DNA of 64,000 nt from Gelidibacter salicanalis. Its GTDB lineage: Bacteria > Bacteroidota > Bacteroidia > Flavobacteriales > Flavobacteriaceae. Location of the stretch: NCBI RefSeq assembly GCF_007997285.1, contig NZ_VORX01000002.1, positions 372,001 to 436,000 on the forward strand, written 5' to 3'. Below are positions 34,265-43,636 of this stretch, in pieces. The notes under the pieces are model-generated. The model did not search any database. It was not told the origin of the DNA and saw only the letters and a list, made by a program, of their open reading frames with translations. The number at the start of each line of letters is the position of its first letter. Position 1 is the first letter of the stretch. The position numbers and the translations under genes are program-made.

Positions 34265-34346
34265 CACCCAACACCCAACACCCAACACCCAACACCCAAC
34301 ACCCAACACCCAACACCTCACACCTAACACCTAACACCCCACACCC
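34265..34346 (+). repeat. heptanucleotide array, CACCCAA
   Basis: Seven exact CACCCAA units are followed by CACCTCA, two CACCTAA and a last partial unit. The array ends 3 bp before the ATG of the acetyltransferase gene. On the plus strand it is C-rich and purine-poor. Confidence 0.95.
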
Positions 34347-34349
34347 ATA

Positions 34350-34922
34350 ATGAGCGATTTCTTTGTACATGAATCCAGTTATATAGACGCTGACGTAAGG
34401 ATAGGCAAAGACACCAAAATTTGGCATTTCAGTCACATCTTGTCCCATACAAAAATTGGTCACAACTGTTCTTTTGGTCAAAATTGTATGGTCGGGCCAA
34501 AAGTGACTATTGGGAATAATGTAAAAGTGCAGAACAATATTTCAATTTACGAGGGTGTGGAGATTGAAGATGATGTGTTTATTGGTCCCTCGGTCGTGTT
34601 TACAAACGTGATTAATCCCCGAAGTTTTATCATAAGAAAACAAGAGTTTAAAAAAACGCTGATAAAAAAGGGCGTCTCCATTGGGGCCAATGCCACCATT
34701 ATTTGTGGCAACACCTTGGGTTCCTATGCCTTAATCGGAGCCGGAGCCGTGGTGACTAAAGAGATGCCTGATTTTGCATTGGTGGTTGGCAATCCAGCCC
34801 GACAAATAGGTTGGGTGAGTAGGGCAGGACATCAATTGGAGTTTAGTGATCTTCATGTCGCAACATGTCCAGAAACAGGAGATACCTATGAGCTTAAGGA
34901 AAACCGAGTTTATGTTTTATAG
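34350..34922 (+). CDS. N-acetyltransferase, WbpD/WlbB-like left-handed beta helix
   Basis: This 190-residue protein has hexapeptide repeats ([IV]G-x4) through residues 14-140, with KIWHFSHILSHTKIG, GQNCMVGPKVTIG, VEIEDDVFIGPSVVFTNV and GVSIGANATIICG. This is the pattern of WbpD/WlbB, which acetylates the 3-amino group of UDP-2-acetamido-3-amino-uronate. It acts in the cytoplasm as a trimer. Its placement 119 bp after the WbpB-like gene supports one pathway. The gene starts immediately after the CACCCAA array. Confidence 0.87.
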   Translation: MSDFFVHESSYIDADVRIGKDTKIWHFSHILSHTKIGHNCSFGQNCMVGPKVTIGNNVKVQNNISIYEGVEIEDDVFIGPSVVFTNVINPRSFIIRKQEFKKTLIKKGVSIGANATIICGNTLGSYALIGAGAVVTKEMPDFALVVGNPARQIGWVSRAGHQLEFSDLHVATCPETGDTYELKENRVYVL

Positions 34923-34937
34923 GTCGTTTTTAGTATT

Positions 34938-36215
34938 TTGAAAAAAGGAAATGAATTTGTAAAACGTATTAAGGCGTCACTTTATATACGTAATGTGGCA
35001 ACGTTGGCATCTGGTACGACGCTAGCACAGATAATTACATTTTTTACAGCACCTATTTTATATCGGATATACAGTAAGGTGGATTACGGAACTTTAGGAC
35101 TTTACATAGCCATTGTGGGAGTTGTCGGAGTCTTTTCTTCTATGCAATATTTACAACCTATATTGTTAGAAAAGGAGGATAACGATGCTAAACAAATCAT
35201 GTGGTTAAACCGTTTGATTAATTCGGGAATGACAGTTATCGTCTTGGTTACAGTAGTTCTTTTCGGAGACAACCTAGGGGAAGCATTGGGAAATAAAGCT
35301 CTAATGCCTTGGCTATATTTGGCTCCAATATCGTTTTTCTTTTCTGGACAAAATCAAATTTTCAGTATTTGGGCAAATCGAAAAAAGGAATATAGGATTT
35401 TATCTCTTAATGCTATTTTGACGGCAATTCTGGTGCCAATAGTATCTATTACAATTGGGTTGTATCATAACGGACCTTTAGGTTTATTTTTAGGATTGAT
35501 GATTGGTCAAATTGTGCCACCGATCCTTTTTTTTATTACATTAAACAGAAATGATGTACTAAGTTTAGATAACTTCAATTGGAAAATAATTAAGCAAAAA
35601 TCTAGAGATCATAAACAATTTCCAATGTACAGCTTGCCTTCAGAATTTATTAATAGACTTACAAATCAACTTCCAGTATTTATGTTGAGCACCTATGCTG
35701 GTCCCGCAGTAGTAGGAATTTATAATTTAAGTGTTCGAATGCTTGGCTTACCAATTCAATTAATTGGAGGTGCAATAACGCAGGTATTTCAACAGCAGGC
35801 TACAGAATCCTATAATGCGCAAGGTCATTTTAAACATATGTTTTGTAAAACAGTTCAATTGTTGAGTATAGTGGCACTCCCAGGATTGCTTATAATTATA
35901 TTTTTCGGGCCACAATTATTTGCTTTTATATTTGGTCTCGAATGGAGAGAAAGTGGTGTATTTGCACAGATTTTAGTCGGCATGTTTGTACTAAAATTAA
36001 TCGTCGCCCCAATATCATATGCTTATTACATAAGAAATATGTTAAAAGAAAACATGATGATACATATTTACCTCCTTATTTCAATGTTAATCATATTTTT
36101 TATAGGTTTCAAAACATTTGAAGATTACAAAAGTGTTATTTTATTGTACGTGATTAACTATTCTTTCGTTTATATTCTATATTTGTTAAGAACATATCAT
36201 TTTTCTAAACCTTAA
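34938..36215 (+). CDS. wzx: oligosaccharide flippase, Wzx type
   Basis: This 425-residue polytopic protein has about 12 hydrophobic segments, starting NVATLASGTTLAQIITFFTAP, the usual N-terminus of the polysaccharide biosynthesis (MATE-like) flippase family. Wzx moves undecaprenyl-linked repeat units across the inner membrane. The start is TTG at 34938; the nearby ATG at 34951 is out of frame. It is followed by a 365-bp gap. A Wzy-like polymerase is encoded at 60915, so the cluster has a Wzx/Wzy pair as well as an ABC exporter. Confidence 0.9.
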   Translation: MKKGNEFVKRIKASLYIRNVATLASGTTLAQIITFFTAPILYRIYSKVDYGTLGLYIAIVGVVGVFSSMQYLQPILLEKEDNDAKQIMWLNRLINSGMTVIVLVTVVLFGDNLGEALGNKALMPWLYLAPISFFFSGQNQIFSIWANRKKEYRILSLNAILTAILVPIVSITIGLYHNGPLGLFLGLMIGQIVPPILFFITLNRNDVLSLDNFNWKIIKQKSRDHKQFPMYSLPSEFINRLTNQLPVFMLSTYAGPAVVGIYNLSVRMLGLPIQLIGGAITQVFQQQATESYNAQGHFKHMFCKTVQLLSIVALPGLLIIIFFGPQLFAFIFGLEWRESGVFAQILVGMFVLKLIVAPISYAYYIRNMLKENMMIHIYLLISMLIIFFIGFKTFEDYKSVILLYVINYSFVYILYLLRTYHFSKP

Positions 36216-36580
36216 TAGTTCATTGGTAATATCGAGAAAAAAAGAATTTTTTCCCTCACTGCGACAAAAAAATTATGTTAATTTTGCTTAATAAAAATAT
36301 CACTTTATTTCTAGGCTGAAGATTGAAGTTGTATCAATTTCACCTAATTGCCCAACTCATGGTGCGGTACATATTTTACTCTAAGACTTTATGAAGAAGG
36401 GTTTGAAAATCTCTAGTATAATTTCTAAATAAAAAAGGAATTGGAAAACGATGTTTAACTTTGCAACCATTAATCAATACCTTAGTCGTTATATTACATG
36501 ATTACAAATAGGAACAAATAATAATGCTTTTTTGGCAACGAAGATTATTATGTTGAATTAATAAAAATATACTTTTTAAA
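36216..36580 (+). other. intergenic region with two candidate promoters before the rml genes
   Basis: This 365-bp A+T-rich gap has no gene. TAATTTTG (36279-36286) and TAACTTTG (36456-36463) both match TAnnTTTG; neither has a clear -33 box at ideal spacing. One of them could start a separate rml transcript. Confidence 0.45.
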
Positions 36581-37630
36581 ATGACTAAAAAAATAATAAT
36601 TACAGGTGGTGCAGGATTTATAGGGTCTCACGTGGTGCGACTATTTGTAAACACATATCCTAATTACCAAATCATAAATTTGGACAAATTGACCTATGCT
36701 GGGAATCTGATGAATTTGAAGGATATTGAAGATAAGCCTAATTATAAGTTTGTGAAAGGCGATATCACGGATGCACAGTTTATTGACGCTTTGTTCCAAG
36801 AAGAACAACCAGATAGTGTGATTCACTTAGCGGCGGAGTCGCATGTAGACCGATCGATCAGCAATCCGTTGGAGTTTGTAATGACCAACGTGATTGGTAC
36901 TGTCAATCTTTTAAACGCGGCAAAAGAGCTTTGGAAAGGCAACTATGAGCAACACCGCTTTTATCATGTCTCTACAGATGAAGTGTATGGTGCCTTAGGT
37001 GAAGAAGGGATGTTTACGGAGACGACGTCTTATGATCCGCATTCACCTTACTCCGCATCCAAAGCGAGCTCTGATCACTTTGTAAGAGCTTATCAAGATA
37101 CCTATGGCTTGCAAACCGTGATTTCTAATTGTTCCAATAACTATGGCTCCCATCATTTTCCAGAAAAACTGATTCCTTTAGCTATCAATAATATTAAAAA
37201 CAATTTACCTATCCCTATTTATGGAAAAGGTGAAAATGTGCGCGATTGGTTGTGGGTAGAAGACCATGCCAGAGCCATTGATATTATTTTTCATGAAGGG
37301 AAAACGGGGGATACTTACAACATTGGTGGTCATAATGAATGGACCAATATTGATTTAATTCATACATTGTGTAATGTATTAGATAAAAAACTAAAGCGTC
37401 CTGAAGGCAGCTCTAAAAAGTTGATCACCTACGTAACCGATCGCGCTGGTCATGATTTGCGCTACGCAATTGATGCTCAAAAATTAGAAAAAGAATTGGG
37501 ATGGACCCCAAGTTTACAATTTGAAGAAGGTTTAGAAAAAACAGTGGATTGGTACTTGAATAATGAGGAATGGCTAGAAAATGTCACCAGCGGTCAGTAC
37601 AAGGAGTATTATGAAAAACAATATAATTAA
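36581..37630 (+). CDS. rmlB: dTDP-glucose 4,6-dehydratase
   Basis: This 349-residue short-chain dehydrogenase converts dTDP-glucose to dTDP-4-keto-6-deoxyglucose. The NAD loop is ITGGAGFIGSHVVRLF (6-21), then LDKLTYAGNLMNL, LAAESHVDRSI, the catalytic HVSTDEVYGAL with the Asp-Glu pair, and SPYSASKASSDH with Tyr-x3-Lys. These are diagnostic of RmlB. It is the first gene of rmlB-C-D-A. The product can also feed the aminotransferase at 43637. Confidence 0.97.
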   Translation: MTKKIIITGGAGFIGSHVVRLFVNTYPNYQIINLDKLTYAGNLMNLKDIEDKPNYKFVKGDITDAQFIDALFQEEQPDSVIHLAAESHVDRSISNPLEFVMTNVIGTVNLLNAAKELWKGNYEQHRFYHVSTDEVYGALGEEGMFTETTSYDPHSPYSASKASSDHFVRAYQDTYGLQTVISNCSNNYGSHHFPEKLIPLAINNIKNNLPIPIYGKGENVRDWLWVEDHARAIDIIFHEGKTGDTYNIGGHNEWTNIDLIHTLCNVLDKKLKRPEGSSKKLITYVTDRAGHDLRYAIDAQKLEKELGWTPSLQFEEGLEKTVDWYLNNEEWLENVTSGQYKEYYEKQYN

Positions 37631-38179
37631 ATGAAGTTAATAGATACAGCTATTGAAGGTTGTTTTATACTGGAGCCGAGACTATTTAATGATGATCGGG
37701 GCTACTTTTTTGAAAGTTTTAATGAGGCTCAGTTTCGTAACCTAACTCAAACGGACATCCATTTTGTGCAAGACAATCAGTCGTTTTCCAAGTTTGGGGT
37801 GTTGAGAGGCTTACATGCGCAAAACGGAGATCATGCACAAGCAAAATTAGTACGTGTGTTGCAGGGCGAAGTATTGGATGTTGCGGTAGATGCGCGCAAA
37901 GGATCGGCTACTTTTGGTGAGCATGTTTCGGTGCTTTTAAGTGCAGGAAATCAAAAACAATTTTTTGTTCCAAAAGGATTTCTACATGGCTTTGTGGTAT
38001 TATCTGAAACTGCGGAGTTTTTCTATAAATGTGATAATTATTACAATAAAGGCGCTGAAGTAGGGATTAGATACGATGATCCTACTTTAAACATTGATTG
38101 GTCACTCTCTAAAGATCAGATATCCGTTTCTGAGAAAGATTTAATTTTACCCCAATTTAATGACATTTTCCAAAGATAG
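37631..38179 (+). CDS. rmlC: dTDP-4-dehydrorhamnose 3,5-epimerase
   Basis: This 182-residue cupin starts one base after the rmlB stop. RmlC blocks are clear: DDRGYFFESFNEAQFR, QDNQSFSKFGVLRGLH with the catalytic His, GEVLDVAVDARKGSATFGEH, FFVPKGFLHGF and CDNYYNKGAEVGIRYDDP. It epimerises C3 and C5 of dTDP-4-keto-6-deoxyglucose. The 3' end overlaps or abuts rmlD. Confidence 0.97.
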   Translation: MKLIDTAIEGCFILEPRLFNDDRGYFFESFNEAQFRNLTQTDIHFVQDNQSFSKFGVLRGLHAQNGDHAQAKLVRVLQGEVLDVAVDARKGSATFGEHVSVLLSAGNQKQFFVPKGFLHGFVVLSETAEFFYKCDNYYNKGAEVGIRYDDPTLNIDWSLSKDQISVSEKDLILPQFNDIFQR

Positions 38180-38180
38180 C

Positions 38181-39047
38181 ATGCAGAAAATTTTAATTAC
38201 TGGAGTAGGAGGGCAATTAGGATCAGAATTGCAGGCAATAGCAAAACAGTATCCACAGTTTGAATTTATAGGTGTAGACCGTAAAGAATTGCCTTTAGAT
38301 GATTTAAACAAAATAAAAATAGGTCTCGATAAAATTAAACCAAACATTATTATCAGTGCAGGTGCCTATACGGCGGTTGACAAGGCAGAGACTGAAAAAG
38401 AATTAGTCGATACCGTGAATCATTTAGCAGTCGCCGAGATCGCGAAATGGGCCGTAAGTAATAATGCAAAAGTATTGCATATTTCTACAGATTATGTGTT
38501 TGATGGGACTAGTAAAACGCCACTGGATGAATTGGCAAGCACCGCACCTATCAACTGGTATGGCGAAACCAAATTAAGAGGTGAGCAAGCGCTCCTGCGA
38601 GCGCTTCCAGAAGGCATAATAATTAGGACCGCCTGGGTGTATTCTGAATTTGGTGCTAACTTTGTAAAAACCATGTTGCGCTTAATGCGTGAAAAATATT
38701 CGATTAGCGTGGTTAATGATCAAATAGGTGCGCCTACCTATGCTGCGGACTTAGCAAATGTCATTATGAAAATCATTATTTCAGAAACATGGGTGCCTGG
38801 GATATTTCATTATTCAAATTGTGGAGAAATCTCCTGGTATGATTTCGCAAAGGCCATTCAAGAGATTTCAGGTCGTGATTGTGAAGTAAATGGTGTCTCC
38901 TCAGATCAATTTCCAACTCTTGCTGAACGCCCTAAATACTCATTACTCAATACCACAAAAATTCAGAACACCTATGGTCTCAGTATACCCCAATGGAAAG
39001 ACAGTTTAGAAATAGTACTACGAAAACGCTTATTAAAAAATCAATAA
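38181..39047 (+). CDS. rmlD: dTDP-4-dehydrorhamnose reductase
   Basis: This short-chain reductase makes dTDP-L-rhamnose with NADPH. From ATG 38181 it reads [23 protein letters not shown] 38160 would add seven residues and overlap rmlC, so the downstream start with a 1-bp gap is preferred. Motifs: [22 protein letters not shown] and [11 protein letters not shown] with Tyr-x3-Lys, [14 protein letters not shown]. Length about 288 residues, normal for RmlD. Confidence 0.96.
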   Translation: MQKILITGVGGQLGSELQAIAKQYPQFEFIGVDRKELPLDDLNKIKIGLDKIKPNIIISAGAYTAVDKAETEKELVDTVNHLAVAEIAKWAVSNNAKVLHISTDYVFDGTSKTPLDELASTAPINWYGETKLRGEQALLRALPEGIIIRTAWVYSEFGANFVKTMLRLMREKYSISVVNDQIGAPTYAADLANVIMKIIISETWVPGIFHYSNCGEISWYDFAKAIQEISGRDCEVNGVSSDQFPTLAERPKYSLLNTTKIQNTYGLSIPQWKDSLEIVLRKRLLKNQ

Positions 39048-39049
39048 CT

Positions 39050-39922
39050 ATGAAAGGAATTATCTTAGCAGGAGGGTCCGGTACACGTTTACACCCTTTA
39101 ACCTTAGCGGTGAGTAAACAATTATTACCTATTTATGATAAACCGATGATTTATTACCCCCTATCGGTGTTAATGTTGGCAGGGATACGAGAAATTCTCA
39201 TCATTTCTACGCCTCATGACCTTCCTAATTTTAAACAATTATTAGGGGATGGACAAAAATTCGGCATCACTTTAAGTTATAAAGAACAACCAAGCCCGGA
39301 CGGTTTAGCGCAAGCCTTCATCATAGGCGAAGACTTTATAGGCGATGATGATGTGTGTTTGGTATTGGGCGATAATATTTTTCACGGCTCAGGGTTACAA
39401 AAGATTTTAAAGGAGGCTGTAAAGGCTGTTGAACAAGACGGTAAGGCCATCGTTTTTGGAAACTATGTTAAAGACCCAGAACGCTATGGCGTTGCCGAAT
39501 TTGACGCTGATCATAACGTCATCAGCATAGAAGAAAAGCCGACAAATCCCAAATCAAACTATGCTGTTGTAGGTTTATATTTTTATCCTAATTCTGTTAT
39601 TGATATTGCCAAAAACGTAAAGCCTTCCCACCGTGGGGAGTTAGAAATCACCTCAGTGAACCAAGCCTATTTAGACGACGAAAATTTAAAACTTCAAATA
39701 TTGAGTAGAGGTTTTGCTTGGTTAGATACGGGAACTCATGAAGCGCTAACCGAAGCTACAGAATTTGTGAAAGCGGTCGAGAAACGTACAGGCCTTAAAA
39801 TTGCCTGTTTGGAAGAGATTGCTATGAATTACAATTGGGTAAGCAAAGAAACTATGGCTGATCAAATAGACCACATGAAAGGGGATTATTTTGATTATTT
39901 AAAGTCGATTATCACTAAATAA
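39050..39922 (+). CDS. rmlA: glucose-1-phosphate thymidylyltransferase
   Basis: This 290-residue nucleotidyltransferase makes dTDP-glucose from glucose-1-phosphate and dTTP. The N-terminal [18 protein letters not shown], the [11 protein letters not shown] region, [22 protein letters not shown] and [11 protein letters not shown] are all RmlA signatures. A longer frame starts at 38993 inside rmlD, but ATG 39050, 2 bp after the rmlD stop, gives the canonical N-terminus. Last of the rml genes. Confidence 0.97.
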   Translation: MKGIILAGGSGTRLHPLTLAVSKQLLPIYDKPMIYYPLSVLMLAGIREILIISTPHDLPNFKQLLGDGQKFGITLSYKEQPSPDGLAQAFIIGEDFIGDDDVCLVLGDNIFHGSGLQKILKEAVKAVEQDGKAIVFGNYVKDPERYGVAEFDADHNVISIEEKPTNPKSNYAVVGLYFYPNSVIDIAKNVKPSHRGELEITSVNQAYLDDENLKLQILSRGFAWLDTGTHEALTEATEFVKAVEKRTGLKIACLEEIAMNYNWVSKETMADQIDHMKGDYFDYLKSIITK

Positions 39923-39973
39923 AAATATGTAAAAATTAATTGGTTTTAAGCAAGGCATACCTTAATTATTTTG

Positions 39974-39981
39974 TATTTTTG
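39974..39981 (+). promoter_or_regulatory. candidate promoter element before the ABC exporter genes
   Basis: TATTTTTG lies within TTGTATTTTTGCAT, the same 14-mer as at 28007-28020 before gmd. The start codon of the permease is about 128 bp downstream, again a long leader. Confidence 0.55.
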
Positions 39982-40108
39982 CATGCTTAAAAAAAAGACT
40001 TTAATAATTTTTTTAAAAAAAGTTATTTTGATTTTCAATCACTTATGGAATATTATGGGAGTGATGAGTGCGAAGCCATTGTTAGTAATGAGATTAAATA
40101 TTTGACAT

Positions 40109-40972
40109 ATGAGTTTAACAGATAAACAATCTGATTATATCTTGGTTATTGAGCCAAAGACTAAGCTACTTGATCTTAACTTGAAAGAAGTATGGCGTTA
40201 TAGGGATTTGTTGCTACTTTTTGTCCGTCGGGATTTTGTGTCGGTGTACAAACAAACCATATTTGGGCCACTATGGTTTTTTATTCAGCCCATTTTAACC
40301 ACCATTATGTTCATGGTAGTGTTTGGTGGTATTGCTAAAATGAGCACTGATGGTTTGCCACAGGCTGTTTTTTATCTCTCGGGTATTGTTATTTGGAATT
40401 ACTTTTCAGGGGCCTTGTCATTGACCTCTAACACATTCATTGGTAATGCAGGAATTTTTGGAAAGGTTTATTTCCCAAGGATTATTACGCCTCTTTCCAT
40501 TGTAATATCTAAATTGTTAGGCTTTGGTGTTCAGTTTGTCTTGTTTTTAGGGGTGTTTTTTTATTATTTATGTTTTTCAGATGCTATTCTCAAGCCCAAC
40601 GCTGCTCTATTATTAGTGCCGGTTTTAATTATTATTACGGCCGGGCTGGCTTTTGGACTAGGTTTGATAATTTCATCTTTAACAACTAAATACCGTGATT
40701 TTACATTTTTACTTGGCTTTGCCATACAATTAGCTATGTATGGCACTCCAGTTATTTATCCGTTAAGTGAAATTGACAACCCCAAACTTAAATTAGTAAT
40801 CCAGGCCAACCCCGTGAGTGCCATTATCGAAACCTTTAGATATGCTTTTACAGGAGTCGGTGAGTTGAACTGGTTGTGGCTTGGTTACAGTGTTGGTTTT
40901 ATGATTGTAGTAATAATTCTTGGAATCCTGATTTTTAATAAGATTGAAAAAACTTTTATGGACACTGTATAA
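40109..40972 (+). CDS. wzm: polysaccharide ABC transporter permease (Wzm type)
   Basis: This 287-residue ABC-2 type permease has the usual N-terminal amphipathic segment with LLFVRRDFVSVYKQTIFGP and six membrane segments. Wzm with Wzt exports completed lipid-linked polysaccharide chains through the inner membrane. It lies 2 bp before its ATPase partner. The presence of this pair in addition to Wzx is discussed under findings. Confidence 0.93.
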   Translation: MSLTDKQSDYILVIEPKTKLLDLNLKEVWRYRDLLLLFVRRDFVSVYKQTIFGPLWFFIQPILTTIMFMVVFGGIAKMSTDGLPQAVFYLSGIVIWNYFSGALSLTSNTFIGNAGIFGKVYFPRIITPLSIVISKLLGFGVQFVLFLGVFFYYLCFSDAILKPNAALLLVPVLIIITAGLAFGLGLIISSLTTKYRDFTFLLGFAIQLAMYGTPVIYPLSEIDNPKLKLVIQANPVSAIIETFRYAFTGVGELNWLWLGYSVGFMIVVIILGILIFNKIEKTFMDTV

Positions 40973-40974
40973 TT

Positions 40975-42273
40975 ATGAGTAATAAACCAATAATTAAAGT
41001 AGAAAACATAGGCAAGCAGTACCGTTTGGGCACTGTTGGCACTGGTAGTTTTGCACACGATGTTAATCGTTGGTGGCAAGGCATTCGTGGTAAGGAAGAT
41101 CCTTACCAAAAAGTTGGCGAGGTGAACGACCGCACTATGGTGGGTGGCTCGGAGTACGTTTGGGCTTTACAAGACATTAACTTTGAAGTTCAGCAAGGTG
41201 AAATATTAGGTATTGTTGGTAAGAATGGAGCTGGAAAATCCACATTGCTTAAATTATTGAGTCGAGTGACGGCACCTACCACAGGCAAGATAATCTGTCA
41301 TGGCCGCATCGCTTCACTATTGGAAGTTGGTACTGGTTTCCATCCTGAATTAACAGGTCGTGAGAATATTTATCTAAACGGGGCTATTTTAGGAATGACT
41401 AAAAAAGAAATTGCTTCAAAATTTGATGAGATTGTTGACTTTGCAGGTTGCCAAAAATACATTGAAACTCCGGTAAAACGTTATTCCTCTGGTATGTATG
41501 TGCGATTAGCTTTTGCAGTTGCGGCGCATTTGGAACCTGACATTTTAATTGTTGATGAAGTATTGGCTGTTGGTGACGCTGAATTTCAGAAAAAAGCTAT
41601 CGGCAAAATGCAGGATGTTTCCAAAAACAGTGGTAGAACTGTGTTATTTGTAAGTCATAATATGGCGGCTGTAAAAAGTTTGTGTACAAGAGGAGTTCTG
41701 ATGGAGCAAGGTAAGGTGGTATTTTCAGGAAATGTGGATGATGTAGTAAACAAATACTTGAGTAATTATTCGGTTACAGATTCATTTATCAAATTGAATG
41801 AGAATAACAAAGATTTATTGTGTTGTGATATTGTCTGTGTTGAAGAAATATTTTTCGAAGACATAAATGAGAATAAGTTGGCTGTTTCAAGCATAAGCGA
41901 CGATTCGTTCATTGTGATAAAATATAATGTTAAAAAGAGTGGTTACCATTTAAATTTATCATTGTCTATATATTCGGAAGATGAAGAATATGTGTTGTCA
42001 TCACCATCCATAACTGATGAAAATTGGTTCAGGAAAAAGCATGATTTAGGTAATTATACGGCTAAATGTAAATTGCCTAAACATATGTTCAATGACAAAA
42101 GTTATGTGTTTAGTGTACTATTAGTTGATTCGGGTACAAAAGTAATATTGGAGATAGAAAGAATTATCAAAATGGATTTTTATGATGACGGAATTAATAG
42201 AAGTAGTTATTTTGGTAAATGGAATGGATTAGTTAGACCTATTTTGGAATGGAATACGGAAAAAGAATCTTAA
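40975..42273 (+). CDS. wzt: polysaccharide ABC transporter ATPase (Wzt type) with C-terminal domain
   Basis: This 432-residue ATPase has Walker A GKNGAGKST (82-90), signature YSSGM (170-174) and Walker B ILIVDE (190-195), followed by a switch His in VSHNMAAV. Residues from about 265 onward form an extra beta-rich domain like the carbohydrate-binding Wzt C-terminal domain, which in the E. coli O9a system recognises the modified chain end. Its family-specific fold here is inferred from position and composition. It energises export together with the preceding permease. It overlaps the next gene by 25 bp. Confidence 0.93.
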   Translation: MSNKPIIKVENIGKQYRLGTVGTGSFAHDVNRWWQGIRGKEDPYQKVGEVNDRTMVGGSEYVWALQDINFEVQQGEILGIVGKNGAGKSTLLKLLSRVTAPTTGKIICHGRIASLLEVGTGFHPELTGRENIYLNGAILGMTKKEIASKFDEIVDFAGCQKYIETPVKRYSSGMYVRLAFAVAAHLEPDILIVDEVLAVGDAEFQKKAIGKMQDVSKNSGRTVLFVSHNMAAVKSLCTRGVLMEQGKVVFSGNVDDVVNKYLSNYSVTDSFIKLNENNKDLLCCDIVCVEEIFFEDINENKLAVSSISDDSFIVIKYNVKKSGYHLNLSLSIYSEDEEYVLSSPSITDENWFRKKHDLGNYTAKCKLPKHMFNDKSYVFSVLLVDSGTKVILEIERIIKMDFYDDGINRSSYFGKWNGLVRPILEWNTEKES

Positions 42274-43457
42274 GAATTTTAAAGGAATTTCGAAATAAGA
42301 AATATTATGTAAAAAATTATTTTGTTAAAAACGAAATATTAATTTTTGATGATATTATGCCATCAATTCTTTCCCCTTGGAGAGCTATAGAATTTGAAGC
42401 ATTATGTCATAATTTTAAAAAAGTAAAAGTTCTTACCGATTTGAGGACATTTGATCAATATAATAAAGGTCTAAATTTTAATCGAAATATAATTAACCTG
42501 AAGAAAACTTACCCCAATTTATCTTCAAATATTACAAAAATTGGTACCATTAACAATGTTTACTCTAAATTAATATATTTCATTTTTTTTTCAAATACCT
42601 GTATGTATTATGAAATTGCGGAGGAGAATAAAACTAATTTTGCATTTACGTTGTACCCAGGAGGTGGATTTCTTTTAAATCACAAGGGGACAGATGAAAT
42701 GCTAAAGAAAATTTTTAGTTCCAAATTTTTTAAAGGTGTCATAGTTAATCAATTTCATGTTAAAGATTATTTAATATCGAAAAATCTTTGTGAGGCAGAC
42801 AAAGTTCATTTAATATTTGGAGTACCAATGAATACAAACATATCGATTTTAAAGGATCACCCCAAAGATAAATTTGAATCTAATTTGAACATAGTATTCT
42901 TTGCAAATAAATATATAGAAAAGGGAAAAGATAAGGGGTTTGATGTCTTTCAACAAACGGCAAGTCTCTTAATAAAGAGAACAAAAAATGTAATATTTCA
43001 TGTCATAGGTAATTTTGATGCCAATGATTTAGAAGATACGTCAGTTTTAGAGTATTTTAATTTTTACGGTGTTTTGACTGAAATAGAATATGTTGAGATA
43101 CTCAAGAAAACCAATATAATTTTATGTCCAAATAAGCCTTTTGTATTGCATCCAAATTCGTTTGATGGATTTCCATTAGCTACTTGTATTGAAGCTTCTC
43201 TGAATGATAATGTAATTATGGCAACTGACTATTTTAATGAATCGTCAAAAATTAAATTAGTCGACAATCGGGATTTTATGTTGGTAAATTCAAACCCTTC
43301 TGACATTTTAGAAAAAATTATTATGTTAGATAACAATAGAAATATGCTCAAAAAAATTGCGATGTCAGGAAAGGAAAGAATTTTGGATATATATTCAATT
43401 GAGAAACAAATAAAGAAAAGAACACAGATTTTTGAAGAATTATTAGCAGATTCTTGA
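42249..43457 (+). CDS. glycosyltransferase (GT4-like, uncertain family)
   Basis: This 402-residue soluble protein has a C-terminal half with the Rossmann-like order of GT-B enzymes: LNIVFFANKYIEKGKDKG, NVIFHVIGNFDA, and an end-region NSFDGFPLATCIEAS that resembles the E-x7-E nucleotide-sugar binding motif. The N-terminal half is not clear. It probably transfers a sugar to the lipid-linked chain. The ATG overlaps the wzt 3' end. The DNA is visibly A+T-rich compared with the dcw genes. Substrate unknown. Confidence 0.7.
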   Translation: MEYGKRILRILKEFRNKKYYVKNYFVKNEILIFDDIMPSILSPWRAIEFEALCHNFKKVKVLTDLRTFDQYNKGLNFNRNIINLKKTYPNLSSNITKIGTINNVYSKLIYFIFFSNTCMYYEIAEENKTNFAFTLYPGGGFLLNHKGTDEMLKKIFSSKFFKGVIVNQFHVKDYLISKNLCEADKVHLIFGVPMNTNISILKDHPKDKFESNLNIVFFANKYIEKGKDKGFDVFQQTASLLIKRTKNVIFHVIGNFDANDLEDTSVLEYFNFYGVLTEIEYVEILKKTNIILCPNKPFVLHPNSFDGFPLATCIEASLNDNVIMATDYFNESSKIKLVDNRDFMLVNSNPSDILEKIIMLDNNRNMLKKIAMSGKERILDIYSIEKQIKKRTQIFEELLADS

Positions 43458-43481
43458 TGTCTAAAAATCTTTAATTACTGT

Positions 43482-43489
43482 TACATTTG
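43482..43489 (+). promoter_or_regulatory. weak candidate -7 element in the gap before the aminotransferase gene
   Basis: TACATTTG matches TAnnTTTG, with TTG about 26 bp upstream, a longer spacing than usual. The start codon is about 148 bp downstream. It is only suggestive in this A+T-rich gap. Confidence 0.3.
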
Positions 43490-43636
43490 CTATTTTGAAT
43501 AGATTGGAACTTAACATATAAAGAAGATTATTTGGTTTTCTTAATTTATGGTTTCAAAAAGTATTAAATATATTTACAGAGTTTTATAACTCATACTAAA
43601 GGTGCAATTTATTACAAGACCAATAAGATATAATAT

